DNA of 64,000 nucleotides from Nymphaea colorata. Lineage: Eukaryota; Streptophyta; Magnoliopsida; Nymphaeales; Nymphaeaceae. Below are positions 35,008 through 47,617 of this stretch, piece after piece. The stretch spans positions 7,801,353 to 7,865,352 of the forward strand of contig NC_045141.1 in assembly GCF_008831285.2 (NCBI RefSeq). The letters run 5' to 3'. Below the pieces are notes generated by a model. The model worked only from the letters and a program-made list of their open reading frames with translations. It searched no databases and was not told the origin of the DNA. A program made the translations under genes and the position numbers. Positions within the stretch are counted from its first letter, which is position 1. Each line of letters starts with the position of its first letter.

Positions 35008-37888
35008 TGTTCGCATCCCAAAAAAGTCATTGGTTTTTATAGTGCTTTAAAAAAATGAGATTTTATTTTGAAAATGAGAGAGAAAGGGGCTCACCCGTCG
35101 TACGAGGAACGACCAATCCCGGTGCCTTTACTAGGGGTAATTAATCCAAGGGCTATGTTTATCCTTGATGCATTTCGTTTTGGCTTAAACATTGTTTTTT
35201 ATTTTAAATGTGGTATTGTGTTTGAGAAAATGTTGAAGATTTGATGTTTTAAACTTTTGAAAAAGTTCTTGAAGAATCACTTGAGAATGTAAAACATTTT
35301 GATTTGAGAAAAACTTGAATTGAGAAATCTTTACAAATATTGTTTGAAAACATTTGAAGATCATCTTTTAGAAATCACTTTGGTGTTCTCTTAAGACTTT
35401 AAGTAGGTTTGAGGTTTTGCTCTAATTCAGTTACTACCTAGTTAGAGCTTCATTTCATCTTGCTTAAGTTCTTTTAGAGATGCGCTTGTGATCATTTGTG
35501 ATGTTAAGTGAATGTGAACATTTGAATGCATTGATCCTACCTGATTAAAATGAAAACATTCATTCCTACCATGACATTCATCTAAAAGCATTCCTACCAC
35601 CACATACATCTAAGATTTTGGTTTTCATAATTATCATAAATATTTTTATGAAGTAAGAAAAGTTTTTGAAAATGGAATGAGATTGTAGACCATCAAGCGT
35701 GAATCCAATATTGGGTCATTATTTGAGTTTTAGACTTGGTAAAGTTGGCAAATGATAAACTAAAACCTTGAATCATGGGAGAAAAATATTTGAAAGAATG
35801 AAAAAGAGGAAAGACTTGAATGTAAGAGGAAAGTGGAGAAAAAGAAAGAGAAGGAGATTTCAAAATCCCAAAATAAAAGATTTGTAAAAGGAGAAAGAGA
35901 TACATATACATATACATACTTATATGCTATATACATATGCATACATATATCAACATTTTATGAAAATGAAATATCATATCGAAGGAGAGAGTGAAGAAGA
36001 TTTTAGAAAGAGAAAGAGAGAGAGAGAGAGATTTTAAAATGAAATACACGCATATGTATTCATATATACATATATGAATGTTTGTAACATAATAAGTTAA
36101 ATTATAAAGAGAGAATGACAAAGAAAGGTATTCATGTAGACATACACGTATATAACATGTATATATGGATATGTCTTCATAAGAATGCAAATCAAGAAAT
36201 GACTTAAAAATATCTGACTTCGATTTTTATGTAGGCCGGAGAGGAACTTGGACTCATGCTAGGCCGGAGAGGAACTTAGGCTCATGCAAAAACCTAAGCT
36301 AAGTCTCCAAGGCCGTATTGAAGAGGGTATCTGCTTTGAAAATCTTTTGAAAAACATGCTTCCAAATATGAACATAAAATCATATTGTTTGCTTCAAGAA
36401 AGTGGTTAGGAAATAAACTAATTGTGAGAATGACATGAAGATGCACTTTAACATGCATAAATTCGTGAAGGGCTTTCTTGGGTTGGACAAATCTCAATCT
36501 CAAAATTCAACATAAGATGAAGAAATCCCAACCCACACTCATTCTTGTCGTGCACTTGCTCATTGATCAAGAAAAGTAGTATATCACGCATGAACATTGT
36601 CGCAAGCAATAAGCATATTTTTGGAAAGAAATAAAGAAATGAAATTTATTTTGTCTTGCTCATACTCCCGGTGCACTCAAGAGTAGCTCTTGACTCCGGA
36701 GAGAAAATCCTTTGAGTTTTCTTGCACGGCCATGGGGAGGTTGCAAGAGGAAATGAAAATAAAAATGAAGGATTACATACCTCAAATATAGATGAACCTC
36801 CTCCTTTGAATGATCTTAGGATCACCTCGGATGAAGCTCCAAGATGATGAAATGTCCCTCCAAGAGATCCCCTTGTGCTCTCTTGAAGAGTTTGGGTTTG
36901 GTGAAGATTGCTCCCAAGGTTGGAGAAGAAGGAAGAAATGAAAAGAGATAGCTAAGGGAAAATAAAAAATTTCAAATGAGGAAGCATTAGAGGTTCCTCC
37001 ATGGTTGGCTTATGCCCAAGAGGAAAGTTTGTGGAGGTTTTATGGAGAGTTTTGGAGCCAAAATTCAAAATTTGAGTTGAAAACAAAAGGGATGTTTAGT
37101 ATAAAGCTATCCTTTTGTTTAAAATGTGTATAAAAAATGATTGTTGTTACAAATGGGTGGGCCGACTCCGTTTTGAGTAACTCTGGGTTTGTTTTAAATC
37201 TGGGTTGGGTTCAATTGGTTGTCAATGGCGTTCTAGTGAGCAATTTAAGCTCAAAAACACATCTTGACGCAAGAACGAAACATAAAACAAAGGGAAGACT
37301 TGTGCATGTGCATGTAGTGCTCATCGATTCAAATTTTGTTGTTTTGATTTTGGCTTTGGAATTCTTGATTTGGATCTAAATTTGGATTTTGGATCTGATA
37401 ATTGGATTTTAGATTTAAATCTCGCGTTTAAGGTTGGGTTTTGAATTTGAGTTTTGTGTTTGGGTTTGGACCCGGTTTAGAAATTCATTTTGGATCGAAT
37501 ATTCACAAATTTGTTTTGGGTCTAAAATTTAAATCTAAATAATAAAATGTGTGTGTGGTGCTTGATAGCGTCAAATTTTGTCGTTTTGATCTCAGCTTTG
37601 GATTTTGAGTTTGAAATGCTCGATTGGATCTAAACTTGGGTTTTAGATCTAATTTGGATCCAGGAGATGAATTTTGGATTTCAATCTCGCGTCTCAAGTC
37701 GGGTTTTAAATTTGAATTTTGTGTTTTGGTTGAGACGAAGGTTTAGAGATTTATTTTGGAATCAAAGAGTCATGAATTTGTTTTGGGTCCAGGATTTGGC
37801 TCAGGGTCTAAAAAATTAATTCCAAATAACTGAGAATTTCGTTTGGCTGAAAAAAAAAGTCTTTTTGAAAAAATTTGGGGTAATAACA
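35008..37888 (-). repeat. LTR, right copy (complete)
   Basis: It begins TGTTCGCATCCCAAAAAA and ends AATTTGGGGTAATAACA at 37888. The end matches the TTTGGGGTGTTAACA end of the giant gypsy LTR, which gives minus orientation. It contains TA/GA-rich low-complexity tracts (35890-36190) and an internal tandem repeat (37300-37840). With the left copy it is bounded by the duplication TGTAG, so the pair behaves as one insertion. Confidence 0.82.
37300..37840. repeat. Internal tandem repeat in the LTR, period about 245 bp
   Basis: Two diverged units share GTGGTGCTTGATAGCGTCAAA / GTAGTGCTCATCGATTCAAA, then TTTTGTCGTTTTGAT-like sequence, AATCTCGCGT and CACAAATTTGTTTTGGGTC / CATGAATTTGTTTTGGGTC. The units lie near 37310-37550 and 37550-37840. 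Confidence 0.65.
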
Positions 37889-37893
37889 TGTAG
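37889..37893. repeat. Target-site duplication TGTAG (right)
   Basis: Matches 32538-32542. Confidence 0.75.
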
Positions 37894-39579
37894 TCATTGT
37901 TCAGTTCTCAAGAAACGTAAAGAAAAATAAAGGGAGACATTAGCAAAAGTGCATTGTAATTGTAGTAACAGCTTGCCGGGAATAGGGCCCCAAACTTTAT
38001 TAAACACAAACAAGATTTGTACAAAAACAAAAGATCAGCTCAAGACAAAAACAACCAATCTTCATAGCTACAAGGACTAACTCAGCCCTTCAAAAAACCC
38101 AAAAACAGAAGAACAACAACAAAAACTATGAATGCAAGAAAATTGCACAAAGACATCCCCTACCCTCTTTCCGATTGCCTCCAACAAAGATATCAAGTTC
38201 AACCATCCTTCTCTATTTCAATTTTACACTAAGCCTATTGAAGAATGTTACTACAATCAGCCTAAAACTTCTTACCTCAAGGTGTTGCCTTATCTTTCTT
38301 ACTAAATAATTTATCAGTGAAATGATGGATGGCATTCCCACCATATTCTTTAGGAAGTCTGAAGGCCCTTTCTATGATTTGAAGCTCATTAGGTAAAATT
38401 CCATCTCTAGCATTCAACATCATTGTCATACCTTGGGAGCTGCCACCATAATAAGTCAAACATCCTGCTCTAATTTCTCTACTATCTTTAACATTTACAA
38501 TTTTGACAAAAAGAACATCCCTCGAATCTCTCCTTCTATTGTTACAATGCAGACTGTTCCGAAGCCAAATTTTGTAACTTCTTACTAGTTTCTTCCCACT
38601 TGAAACACAAGAAGGTGTTAATGCACATACCCCAAATAGCCTATTTCATTCCTATCCCATTCAGATCCTTGTCTTCATGAAGAATTTTATTACAAAAACC
38701 ACCTAATTCTCAAGCAAATCACCAAAAAGGCAATTTTCTAGCACTTTTTCTTCCACTTGCCTTGAATTTTGATATGCAGCCATCTTACACTTGATTAAAA
38801 CTTGGATGTAAGTTTCCTCTGTTTCCCTACAAAACAAAAATAGCTAACAAGAAAGAACCCTTGATTTTTGAGCTGGCCCAAAGTAAGCAACCTGCCCTCA
38901 CAAGCCAAAAGTAAACCAGCTTAAGCTAATAGGCGCCTGCCCAAGCCACAACTCTTTCCTCCAACCCTCTTTACTACCAGCTCCTCTACACTTCACCCAG
39001 ATGTCCCCAGCTTTAATAAAATTCCAACCATAATCCTTCTAAATGATTCTGCCAACCCCTCTAGATAGACTAATGCGACTCAAAATACCACTAACACACT
39101 CCATATCCTCTACCAGGCCTACTTGTCCTACACATTATGAGCTTCAACCTCCTCTTTGAGTAAAACACCCATCTTCCCTTCGACCATCACATAATTCTGC
39201 CCTCTAACAATCTCAATAGGGATGTTTCAATATCATTGATCCAACCAGAACTGACACCTAGAGTCATCCCCAAGCTTCCATTCAACCTTACCTTGAATCC
39301 AATGCCATCCCCACATTTGACCTTTCAAACCCCATGAGCCTTTAGTGTACTTCATCATAGTCTATAAACTCACATTCTGCAAGTACTTGTATCTACCATG
39401 AAATGCCCAAATTCTTCATTCATGACCGATCTACTGCATCTACGAGCTAAGGGAGCTCTGTTTGCTCCTTCATCCTCTTAAAGATATCTCCTCCCTCATC
39501 ACAGGACTTGCACAAATTAGACCAACTGATATAGTGAAGGTGTCTACAACTTATATTCTCACTCCATAGGAACCTCATT

Positions 39580-40146
39580 TAGATTTTCTCCAACTTTCTG
39601 TTGACATTAGTCGAAATCCTAAAGACCATCATCCAAGAAAGTGGTTGGGTGGCAAGAGAATTCTTTAACAAGATAAGTCTACCAGGGCAACGTAAGAGTG
39701 TACAATTCCAATCACTGGACTCTTTCATTTTAACTAAAACTAACAAACAAAGACCTTCATTATCTCCCAATGAATAAAGACAAACCAAGGTAATTGATGA
39801 GAATAACTCTTAGGGGCCGTTGTAACACCTGCTTGAGCTCCTTAATATTGCACTCTACAATATTAACAATAAACATCTCATATTTGTTCCTATTAACTTT
39901 CATACCAGCTAGCCTCTCAAACTCCTTAAGAATGCCCTTGATCATGATAAAGGAGTCGCTAGTAGCCTTGGTGACAATAAGTACATCATCAACAAACATA
40001 ACAATCCCAACTTCTTGCTTGATATTACGAATTTTAGAAATTTGAGTGTTCCTTTTGTAAATATTTTTATCGATGATGTAATAAATCATCATCACTATAA
40101 TGAAGAGGCAAAGGGATAATAGGTCCCCTTGTCTCAATCTTCTCAT
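39580..40146 (-). pseudogene. LINE reverse transcriptase remnant
   Basis: The minus strand reads RLRQGDLLSLCLFIIVM, VMFVDDVLIVTKAT, NYLGLSLFIGR, and in the next frame GRLILLKNSLATQPLSWMM and NVNRKLEKI. These equal the L1 RT blocks RGLRQGDPLSP, FADD (here FVDD), YLGLPL and GRLTLIKSVLSSLP...KKLEKI. The catalytic DD is kept, but the frame breaks between blocks. Confidence 0.88.
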
Positions 40147-40723
40147 CTCTTAAACTTATCTCCTAATTTGTCATTCACAAGTACCTCATAAGAAACTGAA
40201 TTCAACACTTTATAACACATTCCACCCAAGTAGGATGAAATCCTAGGAGGAGCATACTACTATGAAAAAATTTCTAAGAGGCCCTATCATTGGCCTGGAC
40301 AAATCTAGCTTAAGGCAGTATCTTCCTTCTTCCAACAAACATGCTAAATTAAAAATCTCATTTGCTCACAAAATGTGATCTTGAATTTTCTTCCCTTAGA
40401 AAAGGCGAGTTGACTTCTTTAATAATCCTCTTAATAATGCCTTCATCCGGAACACCATAACTTTTGAGGAGATGGACTTACATGAGGATATGGGTCTATA
40501 GTTTTTCACTTTATTCATAATTTCCTTCTTTGCTATAAAGCAAGTCATTGTTAACACTACCAACCATTTTGCCTTAACAAAGAAGTCCTTCGCCGCTTCG
40601 TTTAATTATGCTTCAACAACCTTATTAAAAGTAATTGGAAACTCATCATGCCCAGGCACACTATCCTTATCCATACTCTAAACCGCCTCATAAATCTCCT
40701 CATTAGAGATTGGCCTAAAAATG

Positions 40724-41032
40724 CTATCGTTTTTTGGCCTCATCAACCATACCCTCTTCCTCGATGCCATCAAAGATGTAACCTACATTATCATCTGCAG
40801 TAAGAAGATTGTGAGAGTAGAAAGTGCAAGCTCTTAGGATCTGATCATCCCCATTGTGCATCACACCCTCTCCTTTCATAGAGCAGATATGTCTCTTGAT
40901 CTTCCTACTTTTGGGCATTGCATGAAAGAATGCATTATTTTTGTCCCCTTCTATTGACCATTTTGCCCTAGATCTTTGCTTCCACATCACTTCTTCCATA
41001 TGAAGGGATTCAGTAAAATTATTTCTAACCAC
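40724..41032 (-). pseudogene. LINE ORF2 linker between endonuclease and RT
   Basis: A 102-codon frame reads EEVMWKQRSRAKWSIEGDKN followed by NAFFHAMPKSRKIKRH. It corresponds to the conserved EExxWxQKSRxxWLxxGDxNTxFFH block that precedes RT in plant L1 elements. Confidence 0.85.
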
Positions 41033-41405
41033 CTGTTTCTGATCAAGTGTCTTGTATACATCTTAATTCAACCGCACTTCTACACTCAAGCTGGCGATGG
41101 AGCCCAGCCATACAATCGAATTAGTGCTGCATGCACCAACTCAAGCTTCTTACGGAACCTGATCATAGGGCAGCCAATAATCACTCTCTGTCATTTTCTA
41201 TTAGTTAACACCCTCTTCTATCATGAGGTAGGGCTTGAACAATTTGAAAGATTCCAGCCATAACTTCCAGCCCTTCTAGTTCTGGTCTAATAAAACAAGG
41301 CTGTAAACAAGCAATACCTTAAGCGACCCCATCTTATTCAAATTTTGTGGCCTCTAAAGCACCAGCCAAACTTGCACAATATAAAATGCAAGCCTCTTCT
41401 ATTAT

Positions 41406-41590
41406 TGTAACACCCCATAAGTTTAGTCCCGAAGATTGTGAGGGATCTTCAAGGGCTTATAAAAGGGGTCATTAATGAGATGATTGACTTGGTTCCTAAC
41501 CTTTTTAAGGCAGGAGCCGAAACTGCTAGGGGGTGGGTTGGGATCCGTCGAACTAGGGGCCCGAGCCCGGGAGTGGGTCGGGTCGTTATA
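41406..41590 (+). repeat. Solo LTR, 185 bp, with 5-bp target-site duplication
   Basis: It starts TGTAACACCCCATAAGTTTA, a common plant LTR start, and ends GGGTCGGGTCGTTATA. It is flanked on both sides by ATTAT (41401-41405 and 41591-41595). There is no internal domain, so it is a solo LTR of a small gypsy or TRIM-like family inside the LINE. The terminal CA has become TA. Orientation is assigned from the TG start. Confidence 0.8.
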
Positions 41591-42099
41591 ATTATAGACC
41601 AAGCATATTTCTTAGTTGCTTCTGCCTCTTAATTCATTTTCACATGCAATAAGTTGGTCGAATGCTACATAGGACTGACAATAGGCCTGGCACCAGTCTT
41701 CCATGCTAACAATACCTTTAAGCAGCTATTAACTATAAAGACTTTCATTCAAACTCTGAGGCATACACAAAAAAACAATAAATTCCTTAATGCCATTGTG
41801 TCCCCAAATCATGCACCAATCTAATAAGGAACCATCACCAAAATAAGAACCTCCATATCTGCATCTCGATAAAAACAAACAATCATGTCGTTTATACCAA
41901 CATAAAATCAAATCCAATCTACTGCATCCACCATGTAGTTAATGATGAAACCCAAATGCAGCCTATCCTTCTAATAGTGTCTCCCAATTCGTTTTCAGCC
42001 TCCAATTTTAGGCTCGAATATTCCAATACATAATCTTCGTTAGGCACCATCATCTCCTCCAACCACTACCTTGGAAGTCTCCTCTTCCTTTATATCATT

Positions 42100-43400
42100 C
42101 TTATCTTTCTTTCCTATGCTCACTTCAGTGGCCTTACCTGTGTCTAGCTCTAACCCCCTCTCCAAAAGTCTTCTTGCTCTTGGAACAAAGAGAGCTAGCC
42201 AAAATCAAATCAACAAGTTTGATGGGCTTTAACAAATCACACCCATTCTTCTCTTTGTTGACGAAAATAGCACTTTTCTTGCACCCTACCTTCCCCATGT
42301 TAATATCAACCTCACAAGCCTTACCTTTTATTTGATCCTTATTCCTCAACTTAAGAATAGATGTCTTCTCACCTCTAAGAGGCTCTCAAGGTTCTTCTAG
42401 CCAATTCTCTGGGAAGTTGAATATGCACCTAGGAGGCCTGCTTTTATTTTTTCTAAATTGAAATTGTATACAGTAACATTCAAAGCTGAAAAAGGATTAT
42501 GAGTTTTAGGCTTACCTTCGGCTAACTTTGGCATGTCCACTTGCAGCTGCTCCCTATGGCCCTTCTTCTCTTTTTTCTTTCCTCGCTTGCCTCTGCCACC
42601 TATGCCCCTTATGATGCTTGGCCAGCCGTATTGACAAACATCATGTGTGTCATTCCTGTCAAACATAAGATCTCCAATAGGCTCAAAAATTCCAGAATTG
42701 AGTGACGGCTCTTTTTTCATTACGACGATTTAGTGCCTCAAAACGGTTAATATTGGAGCCACCAACACTCTCAGGTCTCTACCTCCTGAACCCTCCTTTT
42801 TTTGGCAAAACATTATCGAAGCTCCCCTTGTCCTTAGCCATCTCCCCCTGATTTTTCGGGCTTAAGCTTACACATGTCCTCATAGTGGGAGGTCCCTATG
42901 TCTCTTGCAATAGTTGACTTTAGTTTTACATAAAATTTCCTATATATGCTTCTGAACACCATCCTCTCCAAAAGATATGCAAGGGAATGGACGAAAACTA
43001 AGTGACACAAGAAGGCGTATGCATGCATACCCTATTATTTCCATTTGCAATGTATAGCTACCCACTCTAAAGAAACTCTCACCCAAGGCCTTGGCTATTA
43101 ACTGACAATTATAATGTCCAGTAAACCGATAGTAGCCCCTGTAGCTGCACCTAAATAGGCATCAATTCCTCTGAAAGTTTTCTCATTTCCACCCCAGGTT
43201 TCCACCTACCTGCAATCAAATACCTTCCACCTACCAACTAGGTACAATGCCTTAGCACTATGGCGAGCTCTTCCTTAGAGGTCACCCACACAAGAAATCA
43301 ACCATTACCTTTGTTGGAGCACTTGATTTGAGCAACCAAAACCTATAATTTCCTAACAGAATCAAGAACATACTTGTAGTCTAGTCTGATATTTAGATGC
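42100..43400 (-). pseudogene. LINE ORF1-like remnant
   Basis: Minus-strand frames at 42134-42349, 42397-42720 and 42834-43028 are Lys-rich and lie 5' of the endonuclease region, where L1 ORF1 (an RNA-binding gag-like protein) is expected. I see no intact CCHC knuckle. The assignment rests mainly on position. Confidence 0.45.
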
Positions 43401-43584
43401 ACTCCATAAAATCCTTCTGCAGCTGCAAAACTAAATCTCTGCTCCATCCAGTGACAACCTACATCAAGGAATCTAACACATGGTTACTCGCCTGCATGAG
43501 AATTGTTGGTTCTGACGAGTCTTCAATGTCGAGATTTTGCTTTCCAATCATCATGGTAATTGAACTCTGTCAAGTGTAAAAGAA

Positions 43585-44713
43585 TACTATAACAACATAT
43601 TTTATCCCCAAAGTGCAAAAATCGCTAAAATTTACTTTTAAGAGTCATCCAAGGTTATGTGGATAGGAGAGCAACTTCCCTATTTTATGTACAGAAAGCT
43701 TACATGTTAGTAAAATCCATATATGCACATACTTCATTGTACATCGTCATATGAATCTAGATCTAGAAATAGTCACCTTGGCCACCATCTTGAGCAGGAA
43801 AAATTTTCTTGGCTATTGGTCAACTAGAAAACGAAATGAAGAAATTTGTTATTCTATATACATACATGCTGGATGGCCAAGGGGTTAGAGAAACCAAGAC
43901 AGATCTACCAAGTCTCTCAAAGACAAATCCACAGTCCATTCCAATTTGTTCAATCTCTAATCTATTAAAAAAAAATAATGAAATAAAGAAAAGAAAATGA
44001 CAAAAAATAAAGTGCTTAGACACAAGAACGATAAATAATTCACCAATTTCCTATCGTGCAATTGGTTTGACCTTATGATGAAGGAGAGTTGGCAAAATCA
44101 ATTGACAAAGAGGTTTTCATGAGGGAAACAGATTGACAGAGATAGCAATAAAGAGAGAGAGAAAGAGAGAGAGAGAGTGAAGTGGCAAAGAGAGAGGGAG
44201 CAAATGAGAGATTTGGGGTGAGAAGAGAGGCTAAATAGAGACATGGCAAGAATTTAGGTTGAACTACATTGTTTTCAGAATTAAGGAAGCTAATAGTTTA
44301 AATAGATGACAGATTGACTTGAATTTCTTGTATTAGTGGAAGATATACATATGCAATAACTATAAACAAAAGGAGGTAAAATGTTGAATCCAACAACAAC
44401 AATCTTGCAGGAAATGGAAAATTTCACCTAGATTTTATATCTAATCACTAAGAAATCAGTAAACCATTTAACAAAATCTCAATGATGAAGGCACCAACTG
44501 GAATAGCTAGGGTTAGCCACCAAGGTAGAAGAGGGATGTTTGGGAGAAAAGTAAGGAACAAAATTGATTTACGAAGTGAACAATTAAAAAATCAATTTTA
44601 GTGACTTTGAATTGCTTTACAAATACTGAAGGTCTAGGAAACTTATTTGAATATAGTAACAGTTCCAAACTTGTGCTAGGGACCCATTCCTGTTTTATAT
44701 ATTTGTTGTAGTG
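43585..44713. mobile_element. Candidate inverted-repeat DNA transposon
   Basis: The left end TACTATAACAACATATTTTA resembles the reverse complement of the right end, CACTACAACAAATATATAAA. A little inward both sides carry CGCTAAAATTTACTTTT / CACTAAAATTGATTTTT. This suggests a CACTA-like or MITE-like element of about 1.1 kb. The interior has a GA-rich tract (44145-44200). No target-site duplication was found. Confidence 0.35.
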
Positions 44714-46540
44714 ACAAGGTAGATAGGTCCTATAATTTGAAATTTCATAAACTTTGATGACTCAAATGCTTAACTCTACAAAAAGAAGGCCATAGACTTT
44801 TGCTGGTCAATGCAACATATCCAATGAAACCCAAATAACTAAAATTAATCTTCAGTACTATGCCAAAACATACACCACCTTTCTTAGTGGGAAGAGACAA
44901 TTTTACAAGATTGAAAGATTTCACAAACTTTCCCTAGTAGCTTTTAAAAAAATTAAGAAATAGTAGCGTTTATAAAAATTAATCAGAATATCATGGAACC
45001 AATTTGATGATTAATAACTTTAAACTACATTCCCCTATGAAAAATTTTCAAGACAATTAGAAAAAGATAAAAGGATAATGGATCCCATTGATGGAGGCCT
45101 CTTTACTAGTAAAAATCTCTTCCTTTTTTCCATTAGTCAATAAGCTACACATAAGTGGTCAAAATACTCATCATCATCTTTTCAATCTACGAACGATGAA
45201 ATCCCAAAAATAAATAGATCCTAGAGGGTTTGTTTGTATTTCAGCTCAAATGGCATATTGCGGGTTGGAGTACGTGGAAGGAAGGTATACCTTGCTTGTT
45301 AACAACCCCAAAAACCTCCATCAAACTTGTCCAGATCGGTTTGTGATGGCTGCTGGCCAAGAACCCACCCAACCGATCACTTAGGCCCCCTGAGCTCATG
45401 ATGCCTGCAAAATCTTCAACAAAACCTGGATGGACTTTGACCAATTCTACCCACAACATCTCTCAAATAAACTCTTGCCAAAGTTTGTACGTAGACCACG
45501 ACAGACTATATGTTTGGGCCACAAACATGGGAGTAGGTGCTCAAGAAGAAAAAGCTTGGAGAATTTGCAAAAGGATGAAAATACCCCTTGCACAAGAGGC
45601 AGAATACAGGAGTGGATGTTTGGGCCTCCTGAACACCAAGCACACCCAAGTGGACACACTACACCTACTCAGTAACATTTATAGATTTATTAGTTGGGAG
45701 ATAAAGCAAAGGTAATACATGCAGTCGCTTGGTGCATGCATGGTGGAGAGATTACCAAAAGAGTTTAACATATGCACAAGCATTAAAAGGATGAGCCCAT
45801 TTAATTTGTCTTTTGACATTTGATCTTAATTAACGAACATCAATCTTCATTACACCTATGAGATCCAAAAACTATAATAGGAAAGTAGATACACACGAAA
45901 TTCCCAGCTACTGTGTTATCGCATGTGCATGTCTGAGTGAGAAAGAGAGAGAGAGGGAGAGTTGAAATGAACTTTATTAAATGAAACATGATCGTCCAAA
46001 AAGAAATGGATGCAAGTAGTAAATACAATATCATTTAAAAAGATAGTTGATCAATGACTTAGGAAAGGTACTCAATTTGCCAATAACCTCTAGTGACTGC
46101 CAAACTTTCAGATTGCACATTTGTAACATGAGATTATAACAAAAAAACTTCCCAATATTGCTCCTAGTCAACCAAATTTGGCATCAAAAAGTATATAACA
46201 AGGTTCTTCAAAGGAATCACCATTTCATATATCGCTTTCGAGCTGTGGCACCAAAGAGGTTACAAGTAAATGATGATTGTCTGATAAATGAAAAAGGATT
46301 GTGCCAAGAATCATGATACAATTTTACATTTCCATGCAGGCCCAAAAGAGATGGTAAGTGCTTTCCTTTACTTGTATGCATAGCCCACATCAATTGGCTA
46401 AGTATAAACCCCATGACCTCAAATTTCATTATGGATCTTATCTTGTAAAATAAACTACATATACAGTTTAGCCCTAGGCAGAGGGCCCTTCTCCCAAAGG
46501 AAATACTTAGGATATGGGATAGGAATAGGGAAGGAAGCAC
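44714..46540. other. Unclassified intergenic DNA
   Basis: Overlapping open frames on both strands at 45241-45715 (up to 105 codons) are longer than the surroundings and may be transposon or gene debris, but I recognise no motif. The rest shows nothing supportable. Confidence 0.35.
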
Positions 46541-46541
46541 A

Positions 46542-46544
<3 letters not shown>

Positions 46545-46635
<91 letters not shown>
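46545..46635. repeat. Compound (AC)n(AT)n microsatellite
   Basis: An AC run of about 20 units passes directly into an AT run of about 20 units. The short cysteine/valine frame on the minus strand here is only a translation of the repeat. Confidence 0.95.
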
Positions 46636-46638
<3 letters not shown>

Positions 46639-47159
46639 TATTTATTTATTTTTTGGGAGAGGGAGGGGGAGGAATACCCGAAGAGGCCAATGCCCCTCTC
46701 CCCTTATGGGCAAGAGCTACTTCTATACTTGGATGAACTTACAATTACTCTCTTCAACTCAAGAATAATGTCTTAATTAAAAAATAATAGTCAATATGCT
46801 ATTTTAGAAAGCATGCTTATGTATACTGAGACTGCATGACTAAACATTGATGTTGTTGAAGAATATTGTATAAGTAGAGAATAATGAAATTCATGCCAAT
46901 GCCCACTAGAAAACAGTAAAATCTTGCTGGAAATTCTCAATTCTATGCACACAAACAATATATACCTAAACATCATCCTCAAATAGATAAATAACAAAAT
47001 GAAGGTTAAAGAACCTACCAGAAGTTGTCTGGATGCTAGAAATTGAAGGAAAAGAAGTGTAGGCACCACAAATCGACAATCCATTGCCGGTGGAAGATGA
47101 TGATGAAGAAAGAGGAAGAGAAAGGTAGAATAAAGAAGAAGAAGTGTTTGGGCTAAGTT

Positions 47160-47617
47160 AAAAAAACTCGAGCTAGCTTTTACTGACATAAAAAGGACAT
47201 TGGTAAAAATTTAACTTAAAAACACTGGTAAAAGTCGAAACTTTCACCGGTGCATATAGAACGTCAGTGAAAGTGTCCTTCCTTGATGTCTAAACAGTTA
47301 TATCGGTGATGGGTTGAACGTTGATAATAGTTCACCGGAAAAGACTTTTACCGACGCAAGCACAAGGTGGTATAGCTGTAATCAATATTTCTATCTATGG
47401 CCACTTCCTGGCCATTGATGAATGTCAACTTTCACTGACATGCTATCACCAGCTGTAGTCAAGGTCCATCTTCATCGATGTCTTTTTCCAACATCGGTGA
47501 AAATGGATCGATGAAGGTTCATCTTCACCGACGTCCTCCATCGGACATCAGTAAAAAGTGACCTTCACCGACAGCCATCTTGCTACGTGTCGGCACCAAC
47601 ACCATGTTTTTGTAGTG
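47160..47617. mobile_element. CACTA transposon terminus
   Basis: The right edge reads CATGTTTTTGTAGTG, so the inverted terminus is CACTACAAAAACATG, typical of plant CACTA (Spm/En) elements. The adjoining 450 bp hold many short subterminal repeats in both orientations with cores such as TTCACCGAC, CATCGGTGAAA, CACCGGTG and ACGTCAGTGAAA, the known binding-site pattern of these elements. The element extends to the left. I could not find its other end, so it may be truncated. A minus-strand frame starting at 47189 could be a captured or leader segment. Confidence 0.75.

Larger units (their letters stand above)
37960..43400 (-). mobile_element. LINE (L1-type), decayed
   Basis: On the minus strand the order is ORF1-like debris (43400-42100), endonuclease-side debris (about 42000-41100), the linker SRAKWSIEGDKNNAFFHA (40724-41032), reverse transcriptase (40146-39580) and a 3' region. 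Many stops break the frames. It is interrupted by a solo LTR at 41406-41590. No 3' poly-A tail is visible at the low-coordinate end, so the exact 3' limit (about 37960) is uncertain. Confidence 0.8.

Noticed and set aside
41438-41632. 64-codon open frame
   Set aside because: Lies inside and just past the solo LTR, so it is not a gene.
46217-46588. 123-codon minus-strand frame with Cys-Val run
   Set aside because: The run is the AC microsatellite; the remainder has no domain.
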